A stretch of DNA of 64,000 nt from an uncultured Bacteroidales bacterium. Lineage in GTDB: Bacteria > Bacteroidota > Bacteroidia > Bacteroidales > F082. Under the pieces are notes generated by a model. It saw only the letters and a program-made list of their open reading frames with translations. It had not been told where the DNA came from and searched no databases. Location of the stretch: the NCBI GenBank assembly GCA_946405575.1, contig CAMJHP010000007.1, forward strand, positions 18,031 through 82,030, given 5' to 3'. Position numbers and translations under genes: made by a program. Below, in pieces: positions 9,903 through 16,379 of this stretch (position 1 is its first letter; each line of letters opens with the position of its first letter).

Positions 9903-9931
9903 GAATGACCCAAAAACCAAGTCATTCTTTT
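9903..9931 (+). terminator. Rho-independent terminator after the RelA/SpoT gene
   Basis: Perfect 7-bp arms GAATGAC (9903-9909) and GTCATTC (9921-9927) are followed by a TTTTGCTT run just downstream of the stop codon. Confidence 0.6.
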
Positions 9932-10000
9932 GCTTCAGCTTTGCTGGTTTGGAATCCATACCTTCAAAAGCGGCAAAATACTTTGAAGAAATTCAGATTA

Positions 10001-10034
10001 TTTAGAATCAGTCTGAAAAATTTTCTTATTTTTG
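10001..10034 (+). promoter_or_regulatory. fur-type gene promoter with candidate Fur/PerR operator
   Basis: TATTTTTG at 10027-10034 fits the -7 consensus. Around the expected -33 position lies TTTAGAATCAGTCTGAAA (10001-10018), a near-palindrome (TTTAGA and TCTGAA arms, 5 of 6 matching) of the kind bound by Fur-superfamily dimers. Autoregulation by the following gene is inferred. Confidence 0.5.
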
Positions 10035-10056
10035 CGCCTCACCATAATGTATAAAA

Positions 10057-10503
10057 ATGAAAGACTCATTTGACAACACCTATTTGGCCGTCAAGAAGTT
10101 ATTCATCGATTACCTACAACGGAGGAAGTTGCGCAAGACCCCTGAGCGTTTCGCCATTCTCAAGGAGATATACTCCACCAACGGGCACTTCGACATTGAC
10201 TCGCTGTATAACCAGATGAAAGACAACAAGTACCGCGTCAGCAGAGCCACGCTCTATAACACCATCGACTTGCTTCTGGACTGCGGGTTGGTCATCAAGC
10301 ACCAGTTCGGGCACAACTGCGCGCAATACGAGCGTTCCTACAAGTTCCGCCAGCACGACCATTTCATCGACCTTGAGACAGAAACCGTTATGGAGTTCTG
10401 CGACCCAAGATTGCTTGAAATCCAACGGTCAATTGAGGAGCAATTGGGTGTTGAGATTACGCATCATTCACTTATTTTTTACGGACATAAGAAGAATAGT
10501 TGA
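10057..10503 (+). CDS. Fur-family metal-responsive transcriptional regulator
   Basis: This 148-residue protein has the Fur winged-helix DNA-binding domain (LRKTPERFAILKEIY, HFDIDSLYNQM and the recognition helix RVSRATLYNTIDLLLDCGLV) followed by the dimerisation/metal domain (FRQHDHFIDLETETVMEF). Fur-superfamily proteins repress iron, zinc or peroxide genes when loaded with metal. The HDH metal ligands are present. However, the structural zinc CxxC expected after HDH is replaced by IDLE, and only one cysteine (EFCDP) follows. It may therefore be a variant lacking structural zinc. Which metal or signal it senses cannot be read from sequence. A Fur-box-like site lies in its promoter. Confidence 0.88.
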   Translation: MKDSFDNTYLAVKKLFIDYLQRRKLRKTPERFAILKEIYSTNGHFDIDSLYNQMKDNKYRVSRATLYNTIDLLLDCGLVIKHQFGHNCAQYERSYKFRQHDHFIDLETETVMEFCDPRLLEIQRSIEEQLGVEITHHSLIFYGHKKNS

Positions 10504-10616
10504 AAGATAAAAGGCTATTAGCTATTAACAATTAGCTGTTAGCCAACGGCTTGTTTGCTAATGGTTTACAGCTAAAAGCTAACAGCCATGAAATTAAAAA
10601 CAATAAACACCGAAAT
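10504..10616. repeat. Self-complementary TTAGCTGTTAGC-type repeat
   Basis: The fur-purA gap is built from variants of GCTATTAGCTGTTAGCC. One imperfect hairpin spans about 10511-10542 (GGCTATTAGCT against AGCTGTTAGCC), and a further copy (CAGCTAAAAGCTAACAGCC) follows near 10570. A related GGCTGATAG/GGCTGACAGC stretch lies at about 53140-53200. These are probably terminator-like or REP-like hairpins. Confidence 0.45.
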
Positions 10617-11894
10617 ATGAACAAATTAGATATCCTCTTAGGCCTCCAATGGGGCGACGAAGGCAAAGGCAAGGTGGTCGATGCCCTCACCCCGAATTAT
10701 GACATCGTTTGCCGCTTCCAGGGCGGACCCAATGCCGGACACACCATCGAATTTGGAGGAAAGAAATTCGTGTTGCACAACATCCCTTCGGGCGTGCTCA
10801 CTCCAGGCTGTGTCAACCTCATCGGCAACGGCGTCATCATCGAGCCACATATATTAAAAGGTGAAATCGAAGGTCTGCGCGAAGCAGGCTTCGACCTGCG
10901 CATGACTCTGATGATTGCCAACCGTGCTCATCTCATCCTTCCGACGCACCGCGCCATGGACGCCGCCAACGAAAAAGCACTAGGAAAGATGAAAGTCGGG
11001 ACCACGCTGAAAGGCATTGGCCCAACCTACACCGACAAGACCGCCCGCAGGGGACTCCGCATCGGTGACATCAATTCCGCCGACTTCCGCGAGAAATACG
11101 AAAGCCTTAAGAAAGCCCATCTGCAGCAAATAGCTGGCCTCGGCTTTGAGATGCAAGGCTTCCAACTTGACGGCCTCGATTTCGCCGAATACGAAAAGCT
11201 GTGGTTTGAGGGCATCGAATACCTGAAGCAATACCAATTCGTCGATGGCGAATATTTCATCAATGAGGCTCTTGACAACGGCAAAAAAGTGCTGGCCGAA
11301 GGTGCACAAGGCTCCATGCTTGACGTGGACTTTGGCAGCTACCCCTTCGTCACCTCTTCTAACGTCATCGCAGCGGGGGTTTGCTCTGGTTTAGGTGTTG
11401 CCCCGAGCAGGGTCGGCAAGGTGTACGGCATCTTCAAGGCCTACTGCACCCGCGTGGGCACGGGCCCCTTCCCCACCGAACTGTTTGACGAAACGGGCGA
11501 GATGCTCCGCCAGAACGGGCACGAGTTTGGCGCCACCACAGGCCGTCCACGCCGTTGTGGCTGGCTCGACCTGCCCGCACTGAAGTATGCCGTCATGCTC
11601 AGTGGCGTCACCGACCTGATGATGATGAAATCCGATGTGATGGACGACTTCAAGATCTTAAAAGTCGCCACCGCTTACCGCTACAATGGTCAAGAGACCA
11701 AGCAACTACCTTTCGCCGCCTGCACCGAGACGATGGAACCCGTCTATACTGAGATTCCCGGCTGGCAACAGAAGATAGATGGCAAGATTCCGCAGAAATT
11801 GGAAGATTACATCAAATTCATTGAAAACTATGTCGGTGTGCCGATCAAATTCGTTTCGTACGGGCCCGATAGGACACAAAATATTTACAGATAA
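10617..11894 (+). CDS. purA: Adenylosuccinate synthetase
   Basis: PurA condenses IMP and aspartate using GTP, the first step from IMP to AMP. The 425-residue product has the P-loop-like LQWGDEGKGKVVD near the N-terminus with the catalytic Asp and Lys. It also has GPNAGHTIEF with the catalytic His, VGTTLKGIGPTYTDKTARRG, EGAQGSMLDVDFGSYPFVTSS and the C-terminal FVSYGPDRTQNI. Its length is normal. I start at ATG 10617 (MNKLDILLG); the upstream in-frame ATG at 10551 lies in repetitive spacer. The downstream ATP-grasp gene is close but separated by a palindrome. Confidence 0.97.
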   Translation: MNKLDILLGLQWGDEGKGKVVDALTPNYDIVCRFQGGPNAGHTIEFGGKKFVLHNIPSGVLTPGCVNLIGNGVIIEPHILKGEIEGLREAGFDLRMTLMIANRAHLILPTHRAMDAANEKALGKMKVGTTLKGIGPTYTDKTARRGLRIGDINSADFREKYESLKKAHLQQIAGLGFEMQGFQLDGLDFAEYEKLWFEGIEYLKQYQFVDGEYFINEALDNGKKVLAEGAQGSMLDVDFGSYPFVTSSNVIAAGVCSGLGVAPSRVGKVYGIFKAYCTRVGTGPFPTELFDETGEMLRQNGHEFGATTGRPRRCGWLDLPALKYAVMLSGVTDLMMMKSDVMDDFKILKVATAYRYNGQETKQLPFAACTETMEPVYTEIPGWQQKIDGKIPQKLEDYIKFIENYVGVPIKFVSYGPDRTQNIYR

Positions 11895-11898
11895 CCCT

Positions 11899-11926
11899 GT
11901 AGAGACGCGCCATGGCACGTCTCTAC
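11899..11926. repeat. 28-bp near-perfect palindrome
   Basis: GTAGAGACGCGCCA (11899-11912) is complementary to TGGCACGTCTCTAC (11913-11926) at 13 of 14 positions. It lies right after purA and is not followed by a T run, so it looks more like a dispersed palindromic (REP-like) element than a classical terminator. Similar GTAGAGACG palindromes are known as abundant repeats in cyanobacteria and some Bacteroidota. Confidence 0.6.
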
Positions 11927-11950
11927 AAACCACGCAATAACAATTTAACC

Positions 11951-13102
11951 ATGATTATTTTAGAAAAACCATACGTTTCCGCCCCGTTGGTGGCGTATTT
12001 GGAAGAGAAACAAATTCCCGTTTTGCATAACGACATGGCCGAGATGCTGAAAAGCCAAGGTCACAACCTTAACATTTTGGGCGACAAGCAGTTCGTTGAG
12101 AAATACGAGCAAAGCCATCAGTTGTATGCCGTCTCCGAGAACGCGTTAGTGTGGCTCTATGCCCAGCTGCCCGAGTCGGAGTTGGTGAAAAAGGTCAAAA
12201 TCCTGAAGGACAAGGTCGCCTTCCGTCGCATCTGCCAGCAAATTTACCCCGACTTCTATTATAAAGAGGTGGAGATGAAAGCCTTGCGCAGCCTCAACCC
12301 AGACGAGTTGCCGCTGCCTTTGGTGCTGAAACCGGCAGTCGGTTTCCTCAGCGTGGGCGTGTACATCGTCCGCAACAAGGCTGAATGGCAGGCCGCTTTG
12401 GACGACATCGACCAAAACTTCGCCAAGCAGTGCGCCGTGTTCCCCGAGACCGTGGTGCGTAGCGAGAAGTTTGTGCTTGAACAGTTCATCGAAGGCGAGG
12501 AATATGCCGTGGACGCCTATTATGATGCCGAGGGCAAGCCCAACATCATCAACATCTTCCACCATATCTTCAAGAACGAAACCGACGTCAGCGACCGCCT
12601 TTACTGCATGAGCAAGCAAATCTTCGAGTCCAACTATCCGGCTTTCAACCAATTCTGCATCGATTTGAACGGAGTGCTTGGATTGAAGAACTTCCCAATG
12701 CACGTGGAGTTCCGCGTAGACAAAAACACGGGTCGCGCCATCCCAATTGAGGTCAACCCATTGCGTTTCGCTGGAATGTGCCTCAACGACCTGACACGCC
12801 ACACCTGCCATCTGCTGCCTGTACAGTGCTATTTTGAAGGCATTCGTCCCGACTATGCCACCATGTGGAACGGCATCGAGAACGACGTGTTCAGTTTCAT
12901 CGTCTTAGACAAGCCCTACGACACCAACCGCAAGCTTGACTTCGAGCGTATCAAGCGGCACTTCCATGGCGTGTTGGAGACCCGCGACATCATGAATCCT
13001 GCCATGAGCATCTGGGGCTTCCTATTCACGCAGACTACACCCGAACACAAAGAGGAACTGAAAGAGATCCTGTTCTCTTCTTTGGAAGAGTTTATGGTAT
13101 AA
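11951..13102 (+). CDS. ATP-grasp domain protein of unknown substrate
   Basis: This 383-residue protein has an ATP-grasp fold. LPLVLKPAVGFLSVGVYIV carries the nucleotide-binding lysine and glycine-rich loop, FVLEQFIEGEEYAVDAYYD carries the acidic adenine-side residues, and MHVEFRV...IPIEVNPLRFAGM carries the Glu/Asn metal ligands. ATP-grasp enzymes ligate a carboxylate to an amine, thiol or imidazole through an acyl phosphate; the substrate here is unknown. I start at ATG 11951 (MIILEKPYVS) rather than the upstream ATG, which lies in the palindrome. It follows purA on the same strand, but nothing shows a link to purine synthesis. A terminator hairpin follows at 13158. Confidence 0.8.
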   Translation: MIILEKPYVSAPLVAYLEEKQIPVLHNDMAEMLKSQGHNLNILGDKQFVEKYEQSHQLYAVSENALVWLYAQLPESELVKKVKILKDKVAFRRICQQIYPDFYYKEVEMKALRSLNPDELPLPLVLKPAVGFLSVGVYIVRNKAEWQAALDDIDQNFAKQCAVFPETVVRSEKFVLEQFIEGEEYAVDAYYDAEGKPNIINIFHHIFKNETDVSDRLYCMSKQIFESNYPAFNQFCIDLNGVLGLKNFPMHVEFRVDKNTGRAIPIEVNPLRFAGMCLNDLTRHTCHLLPVQCYFEGIRPDYATMWNGIENDVFSFIVLDKPYDTNRKLDFERIKRHFHGVLETRDIMNPAMSIWGFLFTQTTPEHKEELKEILFSSLEEFMV

Positions 13103-13157
13103 TAGACGCGGGACTATCAGACAGGGGACGCGAGACGTTCCGAACAAAATGTTGGCT

Positions 13158-13187
13158 AAAAGGTGGTAGATTTACCACCTTTTTGTC
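13158..13187 (+). terminator. Rho-independent terminator after the ATP-grasp gene
   Basis: An 11-bp perfect stem, AAAAGGTGGTA (13158-13168) and TACCACCTTTT (13173-13183), has a 4-base loop and continues into a T-rich stretch. Confidence 0.75.
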
Positions 13188-13212
13188 ATTTTTTTCAAAA
13201 TGTGTTAGACAT

Positions 13213-13235
13213 TGTAAGAAATATTCTTACATTTG
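13213..13235 (+). promoter_or_regulatory. parD promoter and operator palindrome
   Basis: TGTAAGAA-ATA-TTCTTACA (13213-13231) is a perfect 8-bp inverted repeat. It overlaps the -7 element TACATTTG (13228-13235), 20 bp before the ParD start. This is the classic arrangement for repression by a ribbon-helix-helix antitoxin. Confidence 0.65.
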
Positions 13236-13255
13236 CAGCATAAAAACGTACTACT

Positions 13256-13507
13256 ATGGGCAGAACAGTAACCGCTTCTATTGGTCCTCACTATGAGGAT
13301 TTCATTCGTAACAGCATCCTCAGCGGCAGATATAACAATGCCAGTGAAGTCATCCGGGAAGGTCTCCGTCGTTTGGAGGAAGAGGAAGCTCGATTGGCTA
13401 TCCTTAAAGCGGCCATTGACGAAGGTATTGCCAGCCCTGACGTTGAAAATTTCGAACCAGAGAGTTTTCTTCAAGAACTAAAAGCAAAACGCAAAGCAAA
13501 TCTCTGA
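13256..13507 (+). CDS. parD: Orphan ParD-type antitoxin
   Basis: This 83-residue ParD-family protein has an N-terminal ribbon-helix-helix segment (MGRTVTASIGPHYEDFIRNSI), a dimer helix (GRYNNASEVIREGLRRLEEEEARLAILKAAIDEGI) and a charged C-terminal tail that normally wraps the ParE toxin (FEPESFLQELKAKRKANL). Antitoxins of this type neutralise ParE, which targets gyrase, and repress their own operon. No ParE frame follows: only 27 bp separate its stop from the end of the convergent DUF262-HNH gene. It is therefore either an orphan remnant or a solitary regulator. An intact operator-like palindrome upstream suggests it is still expressed. Confidence 0.85.
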   Translation: MGRTVTASIGPHYEDFIRNSILSGRYNNASEVIREGLRRLEEEEARLAILKAAIDEGIASPDVENFEPESFLQELKAKRKANL

Positions 13508-13534
13508 CTATCAACAAGTCTAGATTATAGCCCC

Positions 13535-14671
13535 TTATTTCCCGCTCTTCCGTCTATTACATTCCTTGCAAAGCATCTGACAATTCTCCGAAATAGTCTT
13601 GCCGCCCAGATGCCATGGCGTGATGTGGTCGGCTTCCATCTGCGAAAGCTCGAAATGCTGCTTGCAGTCGGCACAGATGCCGCCTTGTCGTTCGTAAGCT
13701 GCCAACTTCTGAGCATCGGTGAATGCCCGGATAGAGAGATATTTCTCTTTTCGTGTAAGAATATAAGGATAAATACCTGAATTTTTGGTCACGTCGTCGT
13801 CGAGGATGAGGCGTTTCACTTCTTCATCGATGGCTTTGTGGTCAAACACTTGGTCTTTGTATTGCTTATAGAGCATCCCCCACTCCACGCCTTTCATAAT
13901 CTTTTTACGCTCTTTGGTCGGGCGGAACGAGGTCTCAATCCAGGTGATGACCGACTGGAAGAACTGCCACAGCGGTGCGGCACTGGCATCATGCTGGTGG
14001 TTCGACATGTAGACCTCGATGTTGCCGTCGGAAATCCAGTCGATGGCGGTTTCGAGGTAGTCCTGACGGATGGCGGAGCCGTTGAGGTAGTCGCTGCCAA
14101 TTTTTGCGGCAGGTGCGCCGTTCTTGCTGAAATAGCGTTTGGCGTCGCTCACCCAACTGCCTGCATACACCGCATTGCGCAGTTCCTGCTCGGTGAGCGC
14201 CTCTCCCGCGATGTTGATGGTGCGGAACCATTTCAGCTTCTCGCTGTCGGTGCCGCTACAAATATAGATTTGCAGCTCATAGTTGAGGATTTGCTCTTGC
14301 TCATCAGGCTGTAGGTTGTGGAAATAGCGGAAGTTGAAGGCGAAGTCGCCGTTGACGTATTGGCAGATGCTGATGGTGCGCTGTTGGCCATCGATGATTT
14401 CGTAGGAGGCAACGCTTCCAAGCGTTGCGCCATTGTCGTCACGACGCTCGGAAGCGTCGTCTATTACAGCCCAATACATCACATTGAGCGGGAAGCCTTG
14501 GGTGAGCGTGTCGATGACGGCATCGCGCTGTTTCTCCTTGTAGACGAACTCGCGCTGGTAGGGCGGGCGCACGTCGAGGCGGCCGCCATAGGCGCGCACG
14601 CCGTTTTCGTTGTTGTCCACGTAGCCTTTGGTCAGCTCGCGGACGGTGATTTTGTGTAGTTCTATGTTCAT
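13535..14671 (-). CDS. DUF262-HNH endonuclease (GmrSD/DndB-like fold)
   Basis: The 378-residue protein has an N-terminal DUF262 domain (VRPPYQREFVYKEKQRDAVIDTL, then YEIIDGQQRTISI, the ParB/DGQQR motif) and a C-terminal HNH zinc nuclease (CADCKQHFELSQMEADHITPWHLGG ... CQMLCKEC). Related GmrSD-type proteins cleave foreign or modified DNA using an NTP-dependent DUF262 domain, so a defence role is likely but not shown. Between YWAVID and YEIIDGQQR, about 18 codons (residues near 70-87) are unusual and encode two DNA hairpins, apparently an in-frame insertion. An adenine methylase lies next upstream on the same strand. The HNH His-Asn-His pattern is recognisable (DHITPWH). Confidence 0.85.
   Translation of the reverse strand: MNIELHKITVRELTKGYVDNNENGVRAYGGRLDVRPPYQREFVYKEKQRDAVIDTLTQGFPLNVMYWAVIDDASERRDDNGATLGSVASYEIIDGQQRTISICQYVNGDFAFNFRYFHNLQPDEQEQILNYELQIYICSGTDSEKLKWFRTINIAGEALTEQELRNAVYAGSWVSDAKRYFSKNGAPAAKIGSDYLNGSAIRQDYLETAIDWISDGNIEVYMSNHQHDASAAPLWQFFQSVITWIETSFRPTKERKKIMKGVEWGMLYKQYKDQVFDHKAIDEEVKRLILDDDVTKNSGIYPYILTRKEKYLSIRAFTDAQKLAAYERQGGICADCKQHFELSQMEADHITPWHLGGKTISENCQMLCKECNRRKSGK
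14409..14460. repeat. Two hairpins inserted in frame in the DUF262-HNH gene
   Basis: GCAACGCTT-CC-AAGCGTTGC at 14409-14428 has 9-bp arms, and ACGACGCT-CGGA-AGCGTCGT at 14441-14460 has 8-bp arms. They lie 12 bp apart inside the coding region, just before the DGQQR motif. Two adjacent hairpins of this kind in an otherwise conserved domain suggest a palindromic element that inserted without shifting the frame. Confidence 0.6.
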
Positions 14672-14702
14672 ATTCTCTTTGTTTGGCGCAGGGACTTACG
14701 TC

Positions 14703-14877
14703 ACCTGCTTAATATCGTGCCGTCCCTACGGGACTTGGTGGAGGCAGCAGCCATGTCATCCCCAGGCAGGTTTGCGCGTTGGCTTGGGATCTATGGCTGC
14801 GTCCTTTCTTCGTCGTCGTTTTATGCGCAGGGGATGAATCCGCCTGCTTAATGTCCTGTGTCCCTACGGGACTTGGT
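14703..14877. repeat. REP-like cluster: direct repeats around a hairpin
   Basis: About 37 bp at 14703-14739 is repeated at 14842-14877. Both copies run from a CCTGCTTAAT stretch through the palindrome GTCCCTACGGGAC (14722-14734 and 14860-14872) to ACTTGGT. Between them GCAGCCAT (14747-14754) pairs with ATGGCTGC (14793-14800), extended by an ATCCC/GGGAT pairing. The second copy supplies the last codons and the stop of the methylase gene. Confidence 0.6.
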
Positions 14878-15886
14878 TTTCTGCCGCCATCGAGACCGTC
14901 GGTTCTATCGAAGCGTAGTCTATTGGCTTTTGCTTGCGACGGATGAGGATACGGGAAAACTTTTCTTTCCCGTTTAAAATTGGCTTAGCCAAATCGTATT
15001 CACTATCACAACCATGATTTAGTATGCCAATAATTTCGAACTGATCTGGGTTGTACTTATCCAAAAATGTAACTGGCACACCCATTAACCCATCATAATC
15101 CATAGGAATATTTGCAGTTGGACAACATTCGATTGCATCAAAACTATCGTATTTAGGGAACTCTTCAGCATTGTACTTTTTGAACATTATCAAATCTTCG
15201 TGCCGTTTTGGAATTTCTAAATTCGTAAACCACGTTACTCCAGAAACACGAATCATCCCTTCTCTATGGTCACACGCTGTTGCAACATCTTCATATTTAC
15301 TGAAAAAATGGCCTGCTCCACCCTTGAAACCATAGCCCAACCACAACTTGTTTTCTTTTATGAGCGGGAATATTTCTTTATAATGTATTGCATTCTGATG
15401 TCCTATAATCACAAACTTCTTCTCATACTTCATCAATTGCGCCACATATTCCCGAAACAATGAAAAAGGTGGATTGGTCACCACAATATCGGCTTCTTTC
15501 AGCAACTCGATGCACTCTTGGGAACGAAAATCGCCGTCCCCTTTGAAATAGTGGATACCGATTTCTTCGGGGTCAGGCACGCGATTACCATTGCGGTCAC
15601 CATAATACTCTAGCCAAATGGCCTGCTCTGAATCGTTTTGGCTAAATAAATCACGGTTTTGGTTCTTGTAACAAGTGGTGATGAGTTTTTTAAGTCCTAA
15701 CTGCTCAAAGTTGTAGCTGAAATAATGGAAAAAGTTGCTTACACGCGGGTCGTCGCAGTTGCAAAGCACAGTTTTGCCTTTGAAGTGTTCCTTATAGTGC
15801 CGCAGTTCATTCTCTATATCAACAAGTTGGGTATAAAACTCGTCTTTTTTGGCATTCTTTGCCTGATTCAGATTCTTGTTGGCCAT
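14864..15886 (-). CDS. EcoRI-family adenine-specific DNA methyltransferase
   Basis: The 340-residue product opens MANKNLNQAKNAKKDEFYTQ, typical of the EcoRI-methylase family. It has a SAM-fold strand KTVLCNCDDPRVSNFF and the catalytic NPPF motif (IVVTNPPFSLFREY, motif IV), followed by VIIGHQNAIHYKEIF. It should transfer a methyl group from S-adenosylmethionine to adenine N6. No cognate restriction enzyme is evident nearby, unless the adjacent DUF262-HNH nuclease serves as partner. The conserved part ends near RILIRRK; the last ~21 residues run into a repeat element that provides the stop. I start at ATG 15886; the longer frame from 15916 adds only non-family residues. Confidence 0.88.
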   Translation of the reverse strand: MANKNLNQAKNAKKDEFYTQLVDIENELRHYKEHFKGKTVLCNCDDPRVSNFFHYFSYNFEQLGLKKLITTCYKNQNRDLFSQNDSEQAIWLEYYGDRNGNRVPDPEEIGIHYFKGDGDFRSQECIELLKEADIVVTNPPFSLFREYVAQLMKYEKKFVIIGHQNAIHYKEIFPLIKENKLWLGYGFKGGAGHFFSKYEDVATACDHREGMIRVSGVTWFTNLEIPKRHEDLIMFKKYNAEEFPKYDSFDAIECCPTANIPMDYDGLMGVPVTFLDKYNPDQFEIIGILNHGCDSEYDLAKPILNGKEKFSRILIRRKQKPIDYASIEPTVSMAAENQVP

Positions 15887-16276
15887 TGTGATTGACAGTT
15901 TTCGCATGGCTATCAATCACTTTTTCGGACAAAAGAAAGGTGTAGGCCTTTCTATCGCGTTCACGGGGAGCGTCGGTGAACCCCATTGCCTCACTAGAAA
16001 TTTGCCCACACCTATTCAGTGCGAGCATCAACTCAATGTGAGGCAACGGAATCTAAATCGCTTCCGTGAACTTGCTTTTATCCGATGGTTTCAAACCAAG
16101 AGTTTCCGACGCTTTTGTTTTGAACGCGAATAATAGCTAATGCTTTGGTTTATACTATGTTATTTATTCTCTTTTTTATCTCTACGATACGTTTGGATTT
16201 TATTTGGCGCAAAGATAGCGTATTTTTCTAAAAATCACATTACATATTCAGAAAACTCATCTCCTTGCCATTGATA
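15887..16276. repeat. Intergenic region with long imperfect inverted repeat
   Basis: No convincing gene lies between the methylase and the ATPase promoter. The region holds nested inverted repeats. TCGGACAAAAG (15925-15935) pairs with CTTTTATCCGA (16075-16085). GTTCACGGGGAGCG (15959-15972) pairs with CGCTTCCGTGAAC (16059-16071). TTGCCTCAC (15986-15994) pairs perfectly with GTGAGGCAA (16038-16046). The ~160-bp structure could be a MITE-like element or a structured RNA. Confidence 0.4.
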
Positions 16277-16376
16277 TTTCTTTTATAAAAGAAGAATTTC
16301 AACTTTTTCAAAGAAATTTCTTTCATAAAAGAAATATTTCATATTTTTGCAGAAACTTTTTTCTATAAAAGAAAAA
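16277..16376 (+). promoter_or_regulatory. 40-bp tandem repeats forming the ATPase promoter
   Basis: The palindrome TTTCTTTTATAAAAGAA(G/A) or a close variant occurs at 16277-16294, 16317-16334 and 16357-16374, at exactly 40-bp intervals. The intervening bases also match, so this is a degenerate 40-bp tandem repeat. The second unit contains a -7 element TATTTTTG (16342-16349); the third ends just before the start codon at 16380. Confidence 0.6.
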
Positions 16377-16379
16377 ATT

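Noticed and set aside
15876..16133. Short frames on both strands in the methylase-ATPase gap (including a 75-codon minus frame)
   Set aside because: They coincide with the nested inverted repeat, have no supporting homology that I recognise, and lack a promoter. A decayed gene cannot be excluded.
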